Both the position numbers and the translations under genes were made by a program. The notes under the pieces are model-generated. The model made no database searches. It saw only the letters and a list, made by a program, of their open reading frames with translations, and was not told the origin of the DNA. Below are positions 43,990 through 51,855 of a stretch of 51,882 nt of DNA, piece after piece. How positions within the stretch are numbered: position 1 is the stretch's first letter; every line of letters starts with the position of its first letter. The stretch comes from Lachnospiraceae bacterium (lineage in GTDB: Bacteria; Bacillota; Clostridia; Lachnospirales; Lachnospiraceae): contig CAAEMT010000035.1 in assembly GCA_900757145.1 (NCBI GenBank), positions 1-51,882 of the forward strand, given 5' to 3'.

Positions 43990-44172
43990 TTTGTATCAAA
44001 TAACTATAAAGAAGGACGAAAAGTTATCGCATCTATTGAGGATGAGCTTTTGTCATGCGAAGAATTTGCTACCAGTGTTGTGTTTATCACAATGGGTGGA
44101 ATTATACCGCTTCTTGAAATGCTATGGTATACTTATAACAATAAATTTTTGATTGATAAAGTATTCACATAA
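43990..44172 (+). pseudogene. N-terminal fragment of a PLD-domain/DUF3427 helicase
   Basis: The open stretch translates as SNNYKEGRKVIASIEDELLS followed by CEEFATSVVFITMGGIIPLLE and stops soon after. This is close to the N-terminal phospholipase-D-like domain of DUF3427 superfamily II helicases, which often sit with restriction genes. The catalytic domains are missing and no start codon is visible, so it is a remnant. Confidence 0.6.
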
Positions 44173-44189
44173 AGAATGTGAGGGAAGTT

Positions 44190-44807
44190 ATGATTGAGAA
44201 TAAATTAGGTATTACAGATTCAACGGAATTAGCAAGAGCAGAGGAAAGAATCAGCAAGCAAAAAGCCGTTGAGATGTTTGAGAATGGCTTTTTTGAGACG
44301 TTGGAGCCAAGGACTTATCAAAGCCTTGCGAAGATTCATAAATATCTTTTTGATGAGATTTATGATTTCGCCGGTAAATTACGCAAAGTTAATATTTCAA
44401 AAGGCAATTTTCGATTTGCTCCGCTGATGTATTTGGAAGCTGCTTTAAAGAGCATAGATAAAATGCCGCAGTCAACCTTTGATGAAATTGTCGAAAAATA
44501 TGTAGAAATGAATGTGGCACATCCGTTTCGAGAAGGAAATGGGAGAAGTACAAGAATATGGCTTGATCTGATGCTGAAAAAAGAGATTGGCTATGTGGTT
44601 GACTGGAGCAAGGTAGATAAAGAGGATTATCTCCTTGCGATGGAGAGAAGTCCTATTAAAGATATCGAAATTAAATTTCTTCTGAAAAATGCCCTCACAG
44701 ACAACGTAAATGATCGAGAAATCTATATGGAGGGTATTGATCATAGTTATTACTATGAGGGTTATTATGTCTTTAAGACGGAAGAATTGATAGATAAAAA
44801 GGAGTAA
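44190..44807 (+). CDS. Fic family protein
   Basis: The protein has 205 residues. The catalytic loop HPFREGNGRSTR is at 111-122, a complete HxFx(D/E)GNGRxxR. Fic enzymes usually transfer AMP or another nucleotide group to target proteins. The ATG at 44190 follows AGGGAAG; an in-frame GTG at 44178 is weaker. No (S/T)xxxE(G/N) inhibitory motif is seen in the protein and no obvious antitoxin is adjacent, so how it is restrained is unclear. It directly follows the helicase fragment. Confidence 0.9.
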   Translation: MIENKLGITDSTELARAEERISKQKAVEMFENGFFETLEPRTYQSLAKIHKYLFDEIYDFAGKLRKVNISKGNFRFAPLMYLEAALKSIDKMPQSTFDEIVEKYVEMNVAHPFREGNGRSTRIWLDLMLKKEIGYVVDWSKVDKEDYLLAMERSPIKDIEIKFLLKNALTDNVNDREIYMEGIDHSYYYEGYYVFKTEELIDKKE

Positions 44808-44841
44808 TCTGATTTGGCGTTAGAAAAGCGGAGGAATGCGG

Positions 44842-45312
44842 ATGCAGTATCTTTCAGTTGCTGAAATGGCAGAGAAATGGAATATATCGGAACGCAGTGT
44901 ACGAAACTACTGTGCTCATAATCGTGTAGAAGGAGCGTTTATCATTGGAAAGACCTGGAATATTCCTGAAAATGCAGAAAAACCAGAGCGTTCCAATAAG
45001 AAGAGAGAAACCAGAGGACATTGCTGGATATTTTTCAGGAGGAAAGGAAAACAGCTTATTCCGGCGGTATTTATCATAAAACGCAGATTGAACTGACTTA
45101 TCATTCCAATCGGATGGAAGGCAGCAGTTTGTCCTGTGAAAAGACAAGATATATTTTTGAAACCAATACTATTGGCGTGGAAAATGAAACGTTGAATGTG
45201 GGCGATGTGATTGAAAGAATGGGGCAATGAAAAAGGCTATCTGACAGATATTTGTCTGACAGCACAGGATAAATATAAAGTGTATTTGGATTATTTTAGG
45301 GTTATTTACTAA
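44842..45312 (+). pseudogene. HTH-Fic gene broken by frameshift and internal deletion
   Basis: From ATG 44842 the product (MQYLSVAEMAEKWNISERSV) tracks the intact HTH-Fic protein at 50640 closely. A frameshift near 45010 sends it off frame. The correct frame continues at 45021 (LLDIFQEERKTAYSGGIYHK) with the inhibitory motif SNRMEG. At 45211 it jumps from DVIE to KEWGNEKGYLTDICLTAQDK, skipping about 140 residues that hold the whole Fic catalytic core, and ends at 45312. The join carries GAAA, present at both breakpoints in the intact copy. It cannot encode an active enzyme. Confidence 0.82.
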
Positions 45313-45440
45313 AAGCTATTTCCGAATTATTAAAAATTCAGCTCAAAGTGTCAATTTGATATTTGGGGAATAGTTCCAATGGTAAAAGTTCTACTTTGGA
45401 AAAACATAAAACAAAGATTTGATTTTATTGGAGAAAATAT

Positions 45441-46100
45441 ATGAGTGATAAAAAAGGTGTAATATACATTCTTACTAATCCTTCTTTTCCAGATTATGTG
45501 AAAATAGGGTATGCAGATGATATAGATAAACGATTGAAGCAATTAAATCGCAGCGAGTGTATTCCATTCGCATTCCGAGTATATGCGACATATGAAGTGA
45601 AATCAAGATTATCAGATTTGAAGCTGCATGCAATTATTGATAAGCTGAATCCAGATTTACGCTCTATTGATGACTTTAATGGTCAGAAAAGGGTGCGTGA
45701 ATTTTACGCAATGCAGCCAGAAGAAGCATATGCAATTTTGGAGGCAATGGCAGAAATCCATGATTGCAAAAAGAATCTGAAATTAGTTGCTCCAAGTGAT
45801 GTAGAAGTACAGGAGGAACAGTTGGCACAGGAAATTGACACAGAAAGCCATGAAAAAGCGGAGAATTTTTCTTTTACTAAATGTCAGATTCCTGTTGGAG
45901 AAGAAATCGAATATTATAATGATCCAAATATTAAGTGCAAGGTTATCGGTGATAGGAAAGTGGAATATCAAGGGAAGGAAATGTCACTGACGGCTGCTGC
46001 AAAGCTTATATCTGGAAAGAAATATTCGATTGCAGGACCAAGATTTTTTAAATATAAAGGCGAGTGGTTAAATGATATTAGAGCTCGAATAGGATTTTAA
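45441..46100 (+). CDS. GIY-YIG (T5orf172-type) nuclease family protein
   Basis: The protein has 219 residues. The N-terminal GIY-YIG-like domain shows VIYILTNPSFPDYVKIGYAD and DIDKRLKQLNRS, as in the T5orf172 group. An acidic linker (about 125-150) is followed by a C-terminal domain (IPVGEEIEYYND; KVEYQGKEMSLTAAAKLIS; GPRFFKYKGEWL) resembling RAMA or DUF4357 modules of restriction-related proteins. It is probably a DNA-acting protein in defence or a mobile element. The ATG has GGAG close upstream. No restriction partner is intact nearby. Confidence 0.75.
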   Translation: MSDKKGVIYILTNPSFPDYVKIGYADDIDKRLKQLNRSECIPFAFRVYATYEVKSRLSDLKLHAIIDKLNPDLRSIDDFNGQKRVREFYAMQPEEAYAILEAMAEIHDCKKNLKLVAPSDVEVQEEQLAQEIDTESHEKAENFSFTKCQIPVGEEIEYYNDPNIKCKVIGDRKVEYQGKEMSLTAAAKLISGKKYSIAGPRFFKYKGEWLNDIRARIGF

Positions 46101-46135
46101 TTTTTACCAGCGATGTTCTGATAATATTTTATTAT

Positions 46136-46623
46136 GAGAAGATAGGTAGTAAAATAATTGATGGATCTCACAATCCTCCGAAAGGCTCGGACGAGAAAAC
46201 ACTATATATTATGGTTTCTTCAAGAAATATATCTTTTGACACTGTAACCGATCTGGAGAATGTTAGATATTTGAATGATAAAGATTTTGAAAAAGAAAAC
46301 TCTCGATCTCAATTGACAATCAATGATATTTTATTGACTACCGTAGCTACATTGGGTAGAAGCTGTATCTATAATGGTTTTCCTGAAAATTTATGTTTCC
46401 AGCGTAGTGTAACTGTCATAACTACGAGCATTTCGCCACAATATTTGAAAATATTTTTTGATGCCCCATATTTTCAGGATTTTATAATAACCAATGCAAC
46501 AGGAACTGCTCAAAAAGGATTTTACTTAAATCAATTAGAAAGCGTTTTAGTTTGTGTGCCCCCTGTCAAGGAACAAAACAGATTAACCACTAAAATACAA
46601 CAGATTTTATCGAGTATTCAAAA
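46136..46623 (+). pseudogene. Type I restriction specificity subunit fragment (hsdS)
   Basis: The frame has no start codon. It reads EKIGSKIIDGSHNPPKGSDE, then NDILLTTVATLGRSCIY, TGTAQKGFYLNQLESVLVCV and PPVKEQNRL, the pattern of one HsdS target-recognition domain with its conserved coiled region. It runs directly into the left end of the insertion sequence at 46624. No hsdM or hsdR is present and no continuation was recognised after 48267. It is a single-domain remnant. Confidence 0.8.
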
Positions 46624-46635
46624 TGTAGACAAAGT
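46624..46635 (+). repeat. Left terminal inverted repeat of the IS
   Basis: TGTAGACAAAGT, exact complement of 48256-48267. Confidence 0.88.
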
Positions 46636-46660
46636 CCCGAGCATTCGCTCGGGATTTTTC
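46636..46660 (+). terminator. Inward-facing terminator at the left IS end
   Basis: CCCGAGC and GCTCGGG with loop ATTC, then ATTTTTC. It stops transcripts entering from the hsdS side. Confidence 0.8.
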
Positions 46661-46754
46661 TATGAAAAGAGCTTAGAAATTCAGCATTTATGAGGATTTT
46701 CCGGTTCTTTTTTGGTATAATGGAAATATCAAAAATAAGGTGGTGCTTCTACTT

Positions 46755-48251
46755 ATGATGACTCAGAATGCTGATAAAAAAAGAGAACAGGTGCAGTTCC
46801 TCTGTATGGATGACATGGTTCCCTAGGACCATCTGCTTAGAAGCATTGATAAAGCAATTGACTGGAACTTTATATATGACCTTGTTGTGGAAAAGTATTC
46901 CTAGGATAACGGACGCCCAAGTATGGATCCGGTCATGCTGATAAAAATCCCTTTTATTCAGTATCTGTATGGAATCAAAAGTATGAGACAGACCTGTAAA
47001 GAAATCGAAGTGAATGTTGCCTACCGATGGTTTCTCGGATTGGATATGATGGATAAGGCCCCTCACTTTTCAACTTTCGGAAAGAACTATACCAGACGGT
47101 TCAAGGATACAGACCTTTTCGAACAGATCTTTTCACATATCTTGATGGAATGTTATAAATTTAAGCTGGTTGATCCGACCGAAGTTTTTGTGGACGCAAC
47201 CCATGTAAAGGCTCGTGCAAACAGCAAAAAGATGCGGAAGCGGATCGCTCACGAGGAAGCACTTTTTTATGAAGACCTCCTGAAGAAAGAGATCAATGAA
47301 GACAGGAAAGCCCACGGAAAGAAGCCACTCAAAGAAAAAGATGATAACAGGAATGACGATAATCATCCATCATCTTCCGGAGGCGATCCGAAGGAATTCA
47401 CGGATGATATCCCCAAGGATACCAAAACAATCAAATGCAGTACTACAGATCCGGAAAGCGGATGGTTTCGTAAAGGCGAACATAAAAATGTATTCGCATA
47501 CGCAATAGAAACGGCCTGTGATAAGAACGGATGGATTCTTGGCTACACGATTAACCCGGGCAATCAGCATGACAGCAGAACCTTTAAAGGTCTTTATGAC
47601 AAGATAAAAGACATCGGTATCGAAACACTGATAGCAGATGCAGGATACAAAACTCCGGCAATCGCAAAGCTTCTCATTGATGATGGTATCAAACCGCTGC
47701 TGCCCTATAAACGACCAATGACAAAAGAAGGATTTTTCAAAAAATACGAGTATGTGTATGATGAGTATTACGACTGCTACATCTGTCCCAACCATAAGAC
47801 ATTGGAATACCGTACGACCAACAGGGATGGATACAGGGAATATAAAAGCTGTGGGGCAGGCTGTGCAGCGTGTCCATATCTGGCACAGTGTACTGGAAGC
47901 AAAGACCATGTCAAAATGATTACCAGACATATATGGGAACCGTACATGGAAATATGCGAGGATATCAGACATACTCTTGGAATGAAAGAACTGTATTCTC
48001 TCAGAAAAGAAACCATAGAAAGAATCTTTGGAACTGCAAAAGAGAATCATGGATTACGATATACGCAGATGTATGGAAAAGCCCGAATGGATATGAAAGT
48101 CGGGCTCACATTTGCGTGCATGAATTTGAAGAAACTGGCAAAAATCAAGCAGAAATGGGGATATGAGGGTACATTCAAGTCGATCGTTTTGCTTATCTTG
48201 AATAGCTTACAAATACAGCAAAGAAAAACAGCTCTAGGGTATGCACCCTAG
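46755..48251 (+). pseudogene. IS1182-family transposase with two amber codons
   Basis: The full frame of 498 residues starts at ATG 46755 (AAGGTGG upstream). It is interrupted by TAG at 46824-46826 and 46902-46904, positions where relatives usually have a sense codon, commonly Glu. From ATG 46923 the remaining 442 residues are intact. The DDE residues appear in VFVDATHVKARANSKK, IADAGYKT and ERIFGTAKENHG, and a Cys-rich insert lies before the last (CGAGCAACPYLAQC). The two stops remove the N-terminal DUF772 DNA-binding part. Either the copy is dead, it starts internally, or amber codons are read. A TATAAT at 46716 is its likely -10. Confidence 0.8.
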
Positions 48252-48255
48252 AGCT
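48230..48255 (-). terminator. Hairpin at the right IS end
   Basis: Eleven-base arms (AGCTCTAGGGT / ACCCTAGAGCT) around ATGC. On the minus strand it is followed by GTTTTTCTTTG, so it stops read-in from the right. It overlaps the transposase stop. Confidence 0.75.
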
Positions 48256-48267
48256 ACTTTGTCTACA
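48256..48267 (+). repeat. Right terminal inverted repeat of the IS
   Basis: ACTTTGTCTACA, exact complement of the left end. Confidence 0.88.
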
Positions 48268-48294
48268 GTCTGAATCAATTGCAAAAATTTGCGA

Positions 48295-48322
48295 TTGATT
48301 TTTGCGCATTTATGCATATAAT
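48295..48322 (+). promoter_or_regulatory. Promoter of the AlbA_2 gene
   Basis: TTGATT (48295-48300) and TATAAT (48317-48322) with 16 bp between; a second TATAAT overlaps at 48322-48327. It begins only 28 bases beyond the IS end. Confidence 0.6.
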
Positions 48323-48355
48323 ATAATCATTAAGACTGGAAGGAATGCGATTACT

Positions 48356-49609
48356 ATGCGTGAAACGAGAACATTGGAATTCAAGGAAACGATTACGAAT
48401 ACTTTTTTGAAAACTGTGAGTGCCTTTTCAAATTACGATGGTGGAACAATTCTTTTTGGTGTAGATGATGATGGAAACGTAAAAGGTTTATCATATGTAA
48501 AGCAGGCTTGCCTTGATATCGAAAATAAAATCAATGACAGTATTTCACCTCAACCAAACTATACACTTGAAATACAGAATAATGATCAGACGATAAAGCT
48601 CACTGTAAAAAGTGGTATTCAGAAGCCGTATTTATACAAATCGAAAGCATACAAACGAAATGATACAGCAACGATAGAGGTAGATACACTGGAATTTTCA
48701 AGGCTTGTATTAGATGGGAAAAATATTACTTTCGAAGAATTACCTTGTAAAGATCAGGAACTATCTTTTGAAATTTTACATCGTAAGCTGAAAGAAAGTA
48801 TTCAAATTGAAACTTTCAACCAAGATACTTTGAAGACATTGAACCTGTATGACAATGTAAATGGTTTTAATAATGCAGCCGGACTTTTGGCAGACAAAAA
48901 TCATTTTTCGGGAATTGATATTGTTAAGTTCGGCGAGAATATCAGTATTATTCAAAAAAGAGTAACTTTTGAAAATATATCAGTTTTAGATGCATATGAA
49001 AGAGCTCTTGCTGTATTTAGAGACTATTACCAATATGAAGTGATACAGGGCGCTGACAGAAAGAAGATGGAGAAGATACCGGAAGCAGCTTTTAGAGAGG
49101 CAATTGCGAATGCTCTGATTCATAGGGTATGGGATGTTGATTCACACATCAGAGTTTCCATGTTTGATGATAGAATAGAAGTTGTATCTCTTGGTGGATT
49201 GCCATCTGGAATAACAGCAGAAGAATATTTGTCAGGTAAACTTTCTGTTTTAAGAAATAGAAACCTTGCAAATGTATTTTACAGATTGGGATTTGTAGAG
49301 ATATTTGGAACAGGAATTACAAGAATAAAACAACTGTATGCAGAAGGTTTGACAAAACCGGATTTTGAAGTGTCAGAAAATGCTATAAAAATTGTACTTC
49401 CGATATTTGAAAAGAATGCTAATTTAACTGAAGGTGAAAAAGTGATTTATAAGCTCTTAAGCAAGACGATGTTGAAACCAATAAGTGAAATTGCACCATA
49501 TGTACCGTTTGGCAAATCAAAAACAACACAGTTATTGAAAGCTATGGGAGAAAAAGGTGTGATTACAATTGAAGGGAAAGGCAGAGGAACGAAATATATT
49601 ATTAAGTGA
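48356..49609 (+). CDS. Schlafen/AlbA_2 domain and ATPase-like winged-helix protein
   Basis: The protein has 417 residues; ATG 48356, chosen over an upstream start inside the promoter. The N-terminal AlbA_2 (divergent Schlafen) domain shows RTLEFKETITNTFLKTVSAF and NYDGGTILFGVDDDGNVKGL. A middle HATPase_c_4-like domain has IPEAAFREAIANALIHRVWD and DDRIEVVSLGGLPSGIT. The C-terminal winged helix is ISEIAPYVPFGKSKTTQLLK. Family members are described as putative DNA-binding regulators or ATP-binding proteins and are frequent in defence and mobile regions. It is monocistronic. Confidence 0.88.
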   Translation: MRETRTLEFKETITNTFLKTVSAFSNYDGGTILFGVDDDGNVKGLSYVKQACLDIENKINDSISPQPNYTLEIQNNDQTIKLTVKSGIQKPYLYKSKAYKRNDTATIEVDTLEFSRLVLDGKNITFEELPCKDQELSFEILHRKLKESIQIETFNQDTLKTLNLYDNVNGFNNAAGLLADKNHFSGIDIVKFGENISIIQKRVTFENISVLDAYERALAVFRDYYQYEVIQGADRKKMEKIPEAAFREAIANALIHRVWDVDSHIRVSMFDDRIEVVSLGGLPSGITAEEYLSGKLSVLRNRNLANVFYRLGFVEIFGTGITRIKQLYAEGLTKPDFEVSENAIKIVLPIFEKNANLTEGEKVIYKLLSKTMLKPISEIAPYVPFGKSKTTQLLKAMGEKGVITIEGKGRGTKYIIK

Positions 49610-49740
49610 CTACATCTGACTACTACACTAGGCTGTAAATTGTCACATTTTGCGTAGTTTCCAGGAATCTGTGCAGAAATGTGTAATGTAGCAAACTTCA
49701 AAAATCCCGTAAAACTGGGCATTTCAGGAGGAAAAATATA

Positions 49741-49803
49741 ATGATTAAAGTACTATTTGTTTGCCACGGCATGATATCAACCAACCCTCGAAAAAGCCTT
49801 TAA
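49741..49803 (+). pseudogene. Start of a low-molecular-weight phosphotyrosine phosphatase, cut short
   Basis: AGGAGG precedes ATG 49741 and the product begins MIKVLFVCHG, the usual opening of low-molecular-weight phosphatases up to the catalytic Cys loop. After HG the sequence changes (MISTNPRKSL) and stops at 49803. The catalytic Arg is missing. The abrupt change inside the active-site loop points to a recombination junction. Bases 49610-49740 and 49804-49941 hold no recognised gene. Confidence 0.6.
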
Positions 49804-49941
49804 AATCAACGTTTTTCGGTACTCAAACACCCTCAAGTACGCCATTTTGTACGCCAAATTTTTTAAAAGTCCCGATATGAAAAATACATGTTTTGAACCG
49901 ATTTTTGCCGTGAAAATACAAAAATCACGGAGGAAATTTTT

Positions 49942-50292
49942 ATGAAGAATCAGAAAAACTGTATGCCTATAGGAGACTATTTCATCCCGGAAATTGAATT
50001 AAAATCAGTTGAAGATAGGGTTTTGAACAAGTACGGCAGAATGTGCAGAGTGTTTTAGCAGGAACATAATCCGATGCTGTTTGATGACTTGGTGCTGACG
50101 GATCAGCTGTTTCCGCATTTGTATGATGTGCAGGAGATTACGGAGAAGAGAGTGGAAGTCATAATGGCTGGATTGCTGGAAAAGAATCCGGCACCGGATA
50201 AGGAAACGGATGCTATGGCTTGGGTAAGGCACATGAATTTACTGAAAGCAATGGCGGAGGAAGTAGTGGTTAGAGAACTGATTTATACATAA
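49942..50292 (+). pseudogene. TnpV-like transposon protein with amber codon
   Basis: AGGAAAT-type site before ATG 49942. The frame starts MKNQKNCMPIGDYFIPEIEL, reaches KYGRMCRVF, meets TAG at 50056-50058 and continues QEHNPMLFDDLVLTDQLFPH to ELIYT. Relatives read through this point (KYGRMRRRYLKEH-like), so TAG replaces one sense codon. TnpV proteins accompany Tn-type conjugative elements of Clostridia. A terminator follows. Confidence 0.75.
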
Positions 50293-50302
50293 TGTGAAAT
50301 GG

Positions 50303-50331
50303 AACCAGCTCGGAAACGGGCTGGTTTCTTT
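50303..50331 (+). terminator. Rho-independent terminator
   Basis: AACCAGC (50303-50309) and GCTGGTT (50320-50326), then TCTTT. Confidence 0.7.
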
Positions 50332-50350
50332 ATCGGCAAAATTGCCGATA
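50331..50350. promoter_or_regulatory. Palindrome TATCGGCAA/TTGCCGATA
   Basis: Nine-base arms around AA. Related GCCG motifs recur at 50516-50529 (TGCCG-AAAA-CGGCA) and 50568 (TTGCCGAT). This 347-base gap (50293-50639) has no gene but holds this terminator, these palindromes and the next element. Confidence 0.5.
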
Positions 50351-50578
50351 AAACTTATAACAGGGTTTGGCTTAAAAAATGAGCAAAAAAGGAAAAGTAT
50401 GTCTTGTAAAAGGTATTTTGAAACTTAATAAGGAAATAAACCACATAAGTATATAAATAAAGTGATTACTATCAGATGGCTATATATTTTATGGTAATGG
50501 TATATAGTTGATTTATGCCGAAAACGGCAAAATTTAAACAAATAAATATGAGTAAATATTTAAAAAATTGCCGATGAT

Positions 50579-50595
50579 ATGATATACTATATCAT
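50579..50595. promoter_or_regulatory. 17-bp palindromic candidate operator over the -10 of HTH-Fic
   Basis: ATGATATA-C-TATATCAT is perfectly symmetric and includes TATACT (50583-50588) as a likely -10, about 52 bases before the ATG. Binding by the HTH of the encoded protein is a natural hypothesis. Confidence 0.55.
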
Positions 50596-50639
50596 AATAA
50601 AGTGTAAATTTAGATTTGAATTATAATGGAGGAGAGCAG

Positions 50640-51530
50640 ATGCGATACCTTTCAGTTACTGAAATAGCAAAAAAGTGGGATGTGTCAGAGCGCAGCGTCA
50701 GAAATTACTGTGCGCATGGACGAGTTGACGGTGCGTTTCTTACCGGCAAGACTTGGAACATTCCTGAAAATGCAGAAAAACCGGAGCGCTCAAACAAAAA
50801 GAAAGAGCACCCAGTTACTTTGCTGGATATTCTGCAGGAGCAGAAAGCAAGTAAGTATTCCGGCGGCATTTACCACAAGACACAGATTGATTTAACATAC
50901 AACTCCAATCATATTGAGGGTAGCCGTCTGACCCATGAGCAGACCAGATACATCTTTGAAACCAATACCATAGGTGTAGAAAACGAAGTGTTGAATGTGG
51001 ATGATGTTATCGAAACAACAAACCATTTTCGCTGTATTGATATGATTATTGATAATGCCAAAGGTGCACTTACCGAAAAGTTTATTAAAGAATTACACCG
51101 CACACTTAAAACAGGCACAAGTGATTCCAGAAAAGATTGGTTTGTTATTGGGGATTACAAGAAATTGCCAAATGAAGTTGGCGGCATGGAAACCGCACTT
51201 CCGGAAGAAGTTGCCGATAAAATGAAAGCTCTGTTGACTGAGTACAACGGAAAAGAAGAAAAGACCTTTGAAGATATTCTGGATTTTCATGTGAAGTTTG
51301 AACGAATCCATCCGTTCCAGGACGGCAATGGTCGTGTGGGCAGATTGATTATGTTTAAGGAATGCCTGAAATACAATATTGTTCCGTTCATTATCGAAGA
51401 TAATCTGAAAATGTTCTATTATCGTGGACTGAAAGAATGGAATAACGAGAAAGGCTATCTAACAGACACCTGTCTGACAGCCCAGGATAAATATAAGGCG
51501 TATTTGGATTATTTTAGGATTACTTATTAA
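50640..51530 (+). CDS. Class II Fic protein with N-terminal HTH
   Basis: The protein has 296 residues; ATG 50640 follows GGAGGAGAG. Residues 1-45 form a helix-turn-helix of MerR/excisionase style (YLSVTEIAKKWDVSERSVRN). Residues 89-94 (SNHIEG) fit the (S/T)xxxE(G/N) inhibitory motif on the N-terminal side, defining class II Fic. The catalytic loop HPFQDGNGRVGR is at 224-235. Glu93 is expected to block ATP positioning until released. A degraded relative is at 44842. It probably modifies a target protein with AMP and may regulate its own promoter. Confidence 0.92.
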   Translation: MRYLSVTEIAKKWDVSERSVRNYCAHGRVDGAFLTGKTWNIPENAEKPERSNKKKEHPVTLLDILQEQKASKYSGGIYHKTQIDLTYNSNHIEGSRLTHEQTRYIFETNTIGVENEVLNVDDVIETTNHFRCIDMIIDNAKGALTEKFIKELHRTLKTGTSDSRKDWFVIGDYKKLPNEVGGMETALPEEVADKMKALLTEYNGKEEKTFEDILDFHVKFERIHPFQDGNGRVGRLIMFKECLKYNIVPFIIEDNLKMFYYRGLKEWNNEKGYLTDTCLTAQDKYKAYLDYFRITY

Positions 51531-51723
51531 AAGTAATTTCTAATGGGAGATAGGGTATTGAAAAGAAGGTCTGTTAAAGTATGCACGAAAATCAAGTGAC
51601 GTCTTATTGTTCAAGGGTTTTTCCTTAAAATAAGCACAAAGTAAAGACACTGAAATCCTTCTTGCGACAACCTCAGGGTTGTTTCATGAAGAGTAATTCA
51701 AACGATAAAAAATAGCATATTTG

Positions 51724-51773
51724 CGAGGGTTATGAAAGCTATATAGTACTTTTGTAGCCCTCGACTTTTTTCT
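51724..51773 (+). terminator. Rho-independent terminator
   Basis: A 15-bp stem with several G-T wobbles starting CGAGGG (51724) and ending CCCTCG (51763), followed by ACTTTTTTCTC. Confidence 0.75.
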
Positions 51774-51811
51774 CTTGTAGAGGTACCTGTTTTTGACACT
51801 TAAATGAGCAA

Positions 51812-51855
51812 AAAAGCCTTACAAACGTTGATTTTATGCGGTTTGTAAGGCTTTT
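51812..51855. terminator. Bidirectional terminator at the window end
   Basis: AAAAGCCTTACAAAC (51812-51826) and GTTTGTAAGGCTTTT (51841-51855) pair fully around a 14-base loop. The 352 bases after HTH-Fic contain no recognised gene. Confidence 0.75.

Larger units (their letters stand above)
46624..48267 (+). mobile_element. IS1182-family insertion sequence
   Basis: A 1644-bp element with 12-bp perfect terminal inverted repeats (TGTAGACAAAGT at 46624-46635 and its complement at 48256-48267). It carries one transposase gene. Just inside each end sits a strong hairpin: 46636-46653 followed by ATTTTTC, and 48230-48255 with a T-rich run on the minus strand. Both point inward as terminators. No target duplication is visible: flanks are TTCAAAA on the left and GTCTGAA on the right. 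It interrupts hsdS. Confidence 0.88.

Noticed and set aside
46101..46135. A start codon for the hsdS fragment
   Set aside because: The frame stays open into the GIY-YIG gene end without a convincing start or ribosome site, so the piece is treated as a remnant.
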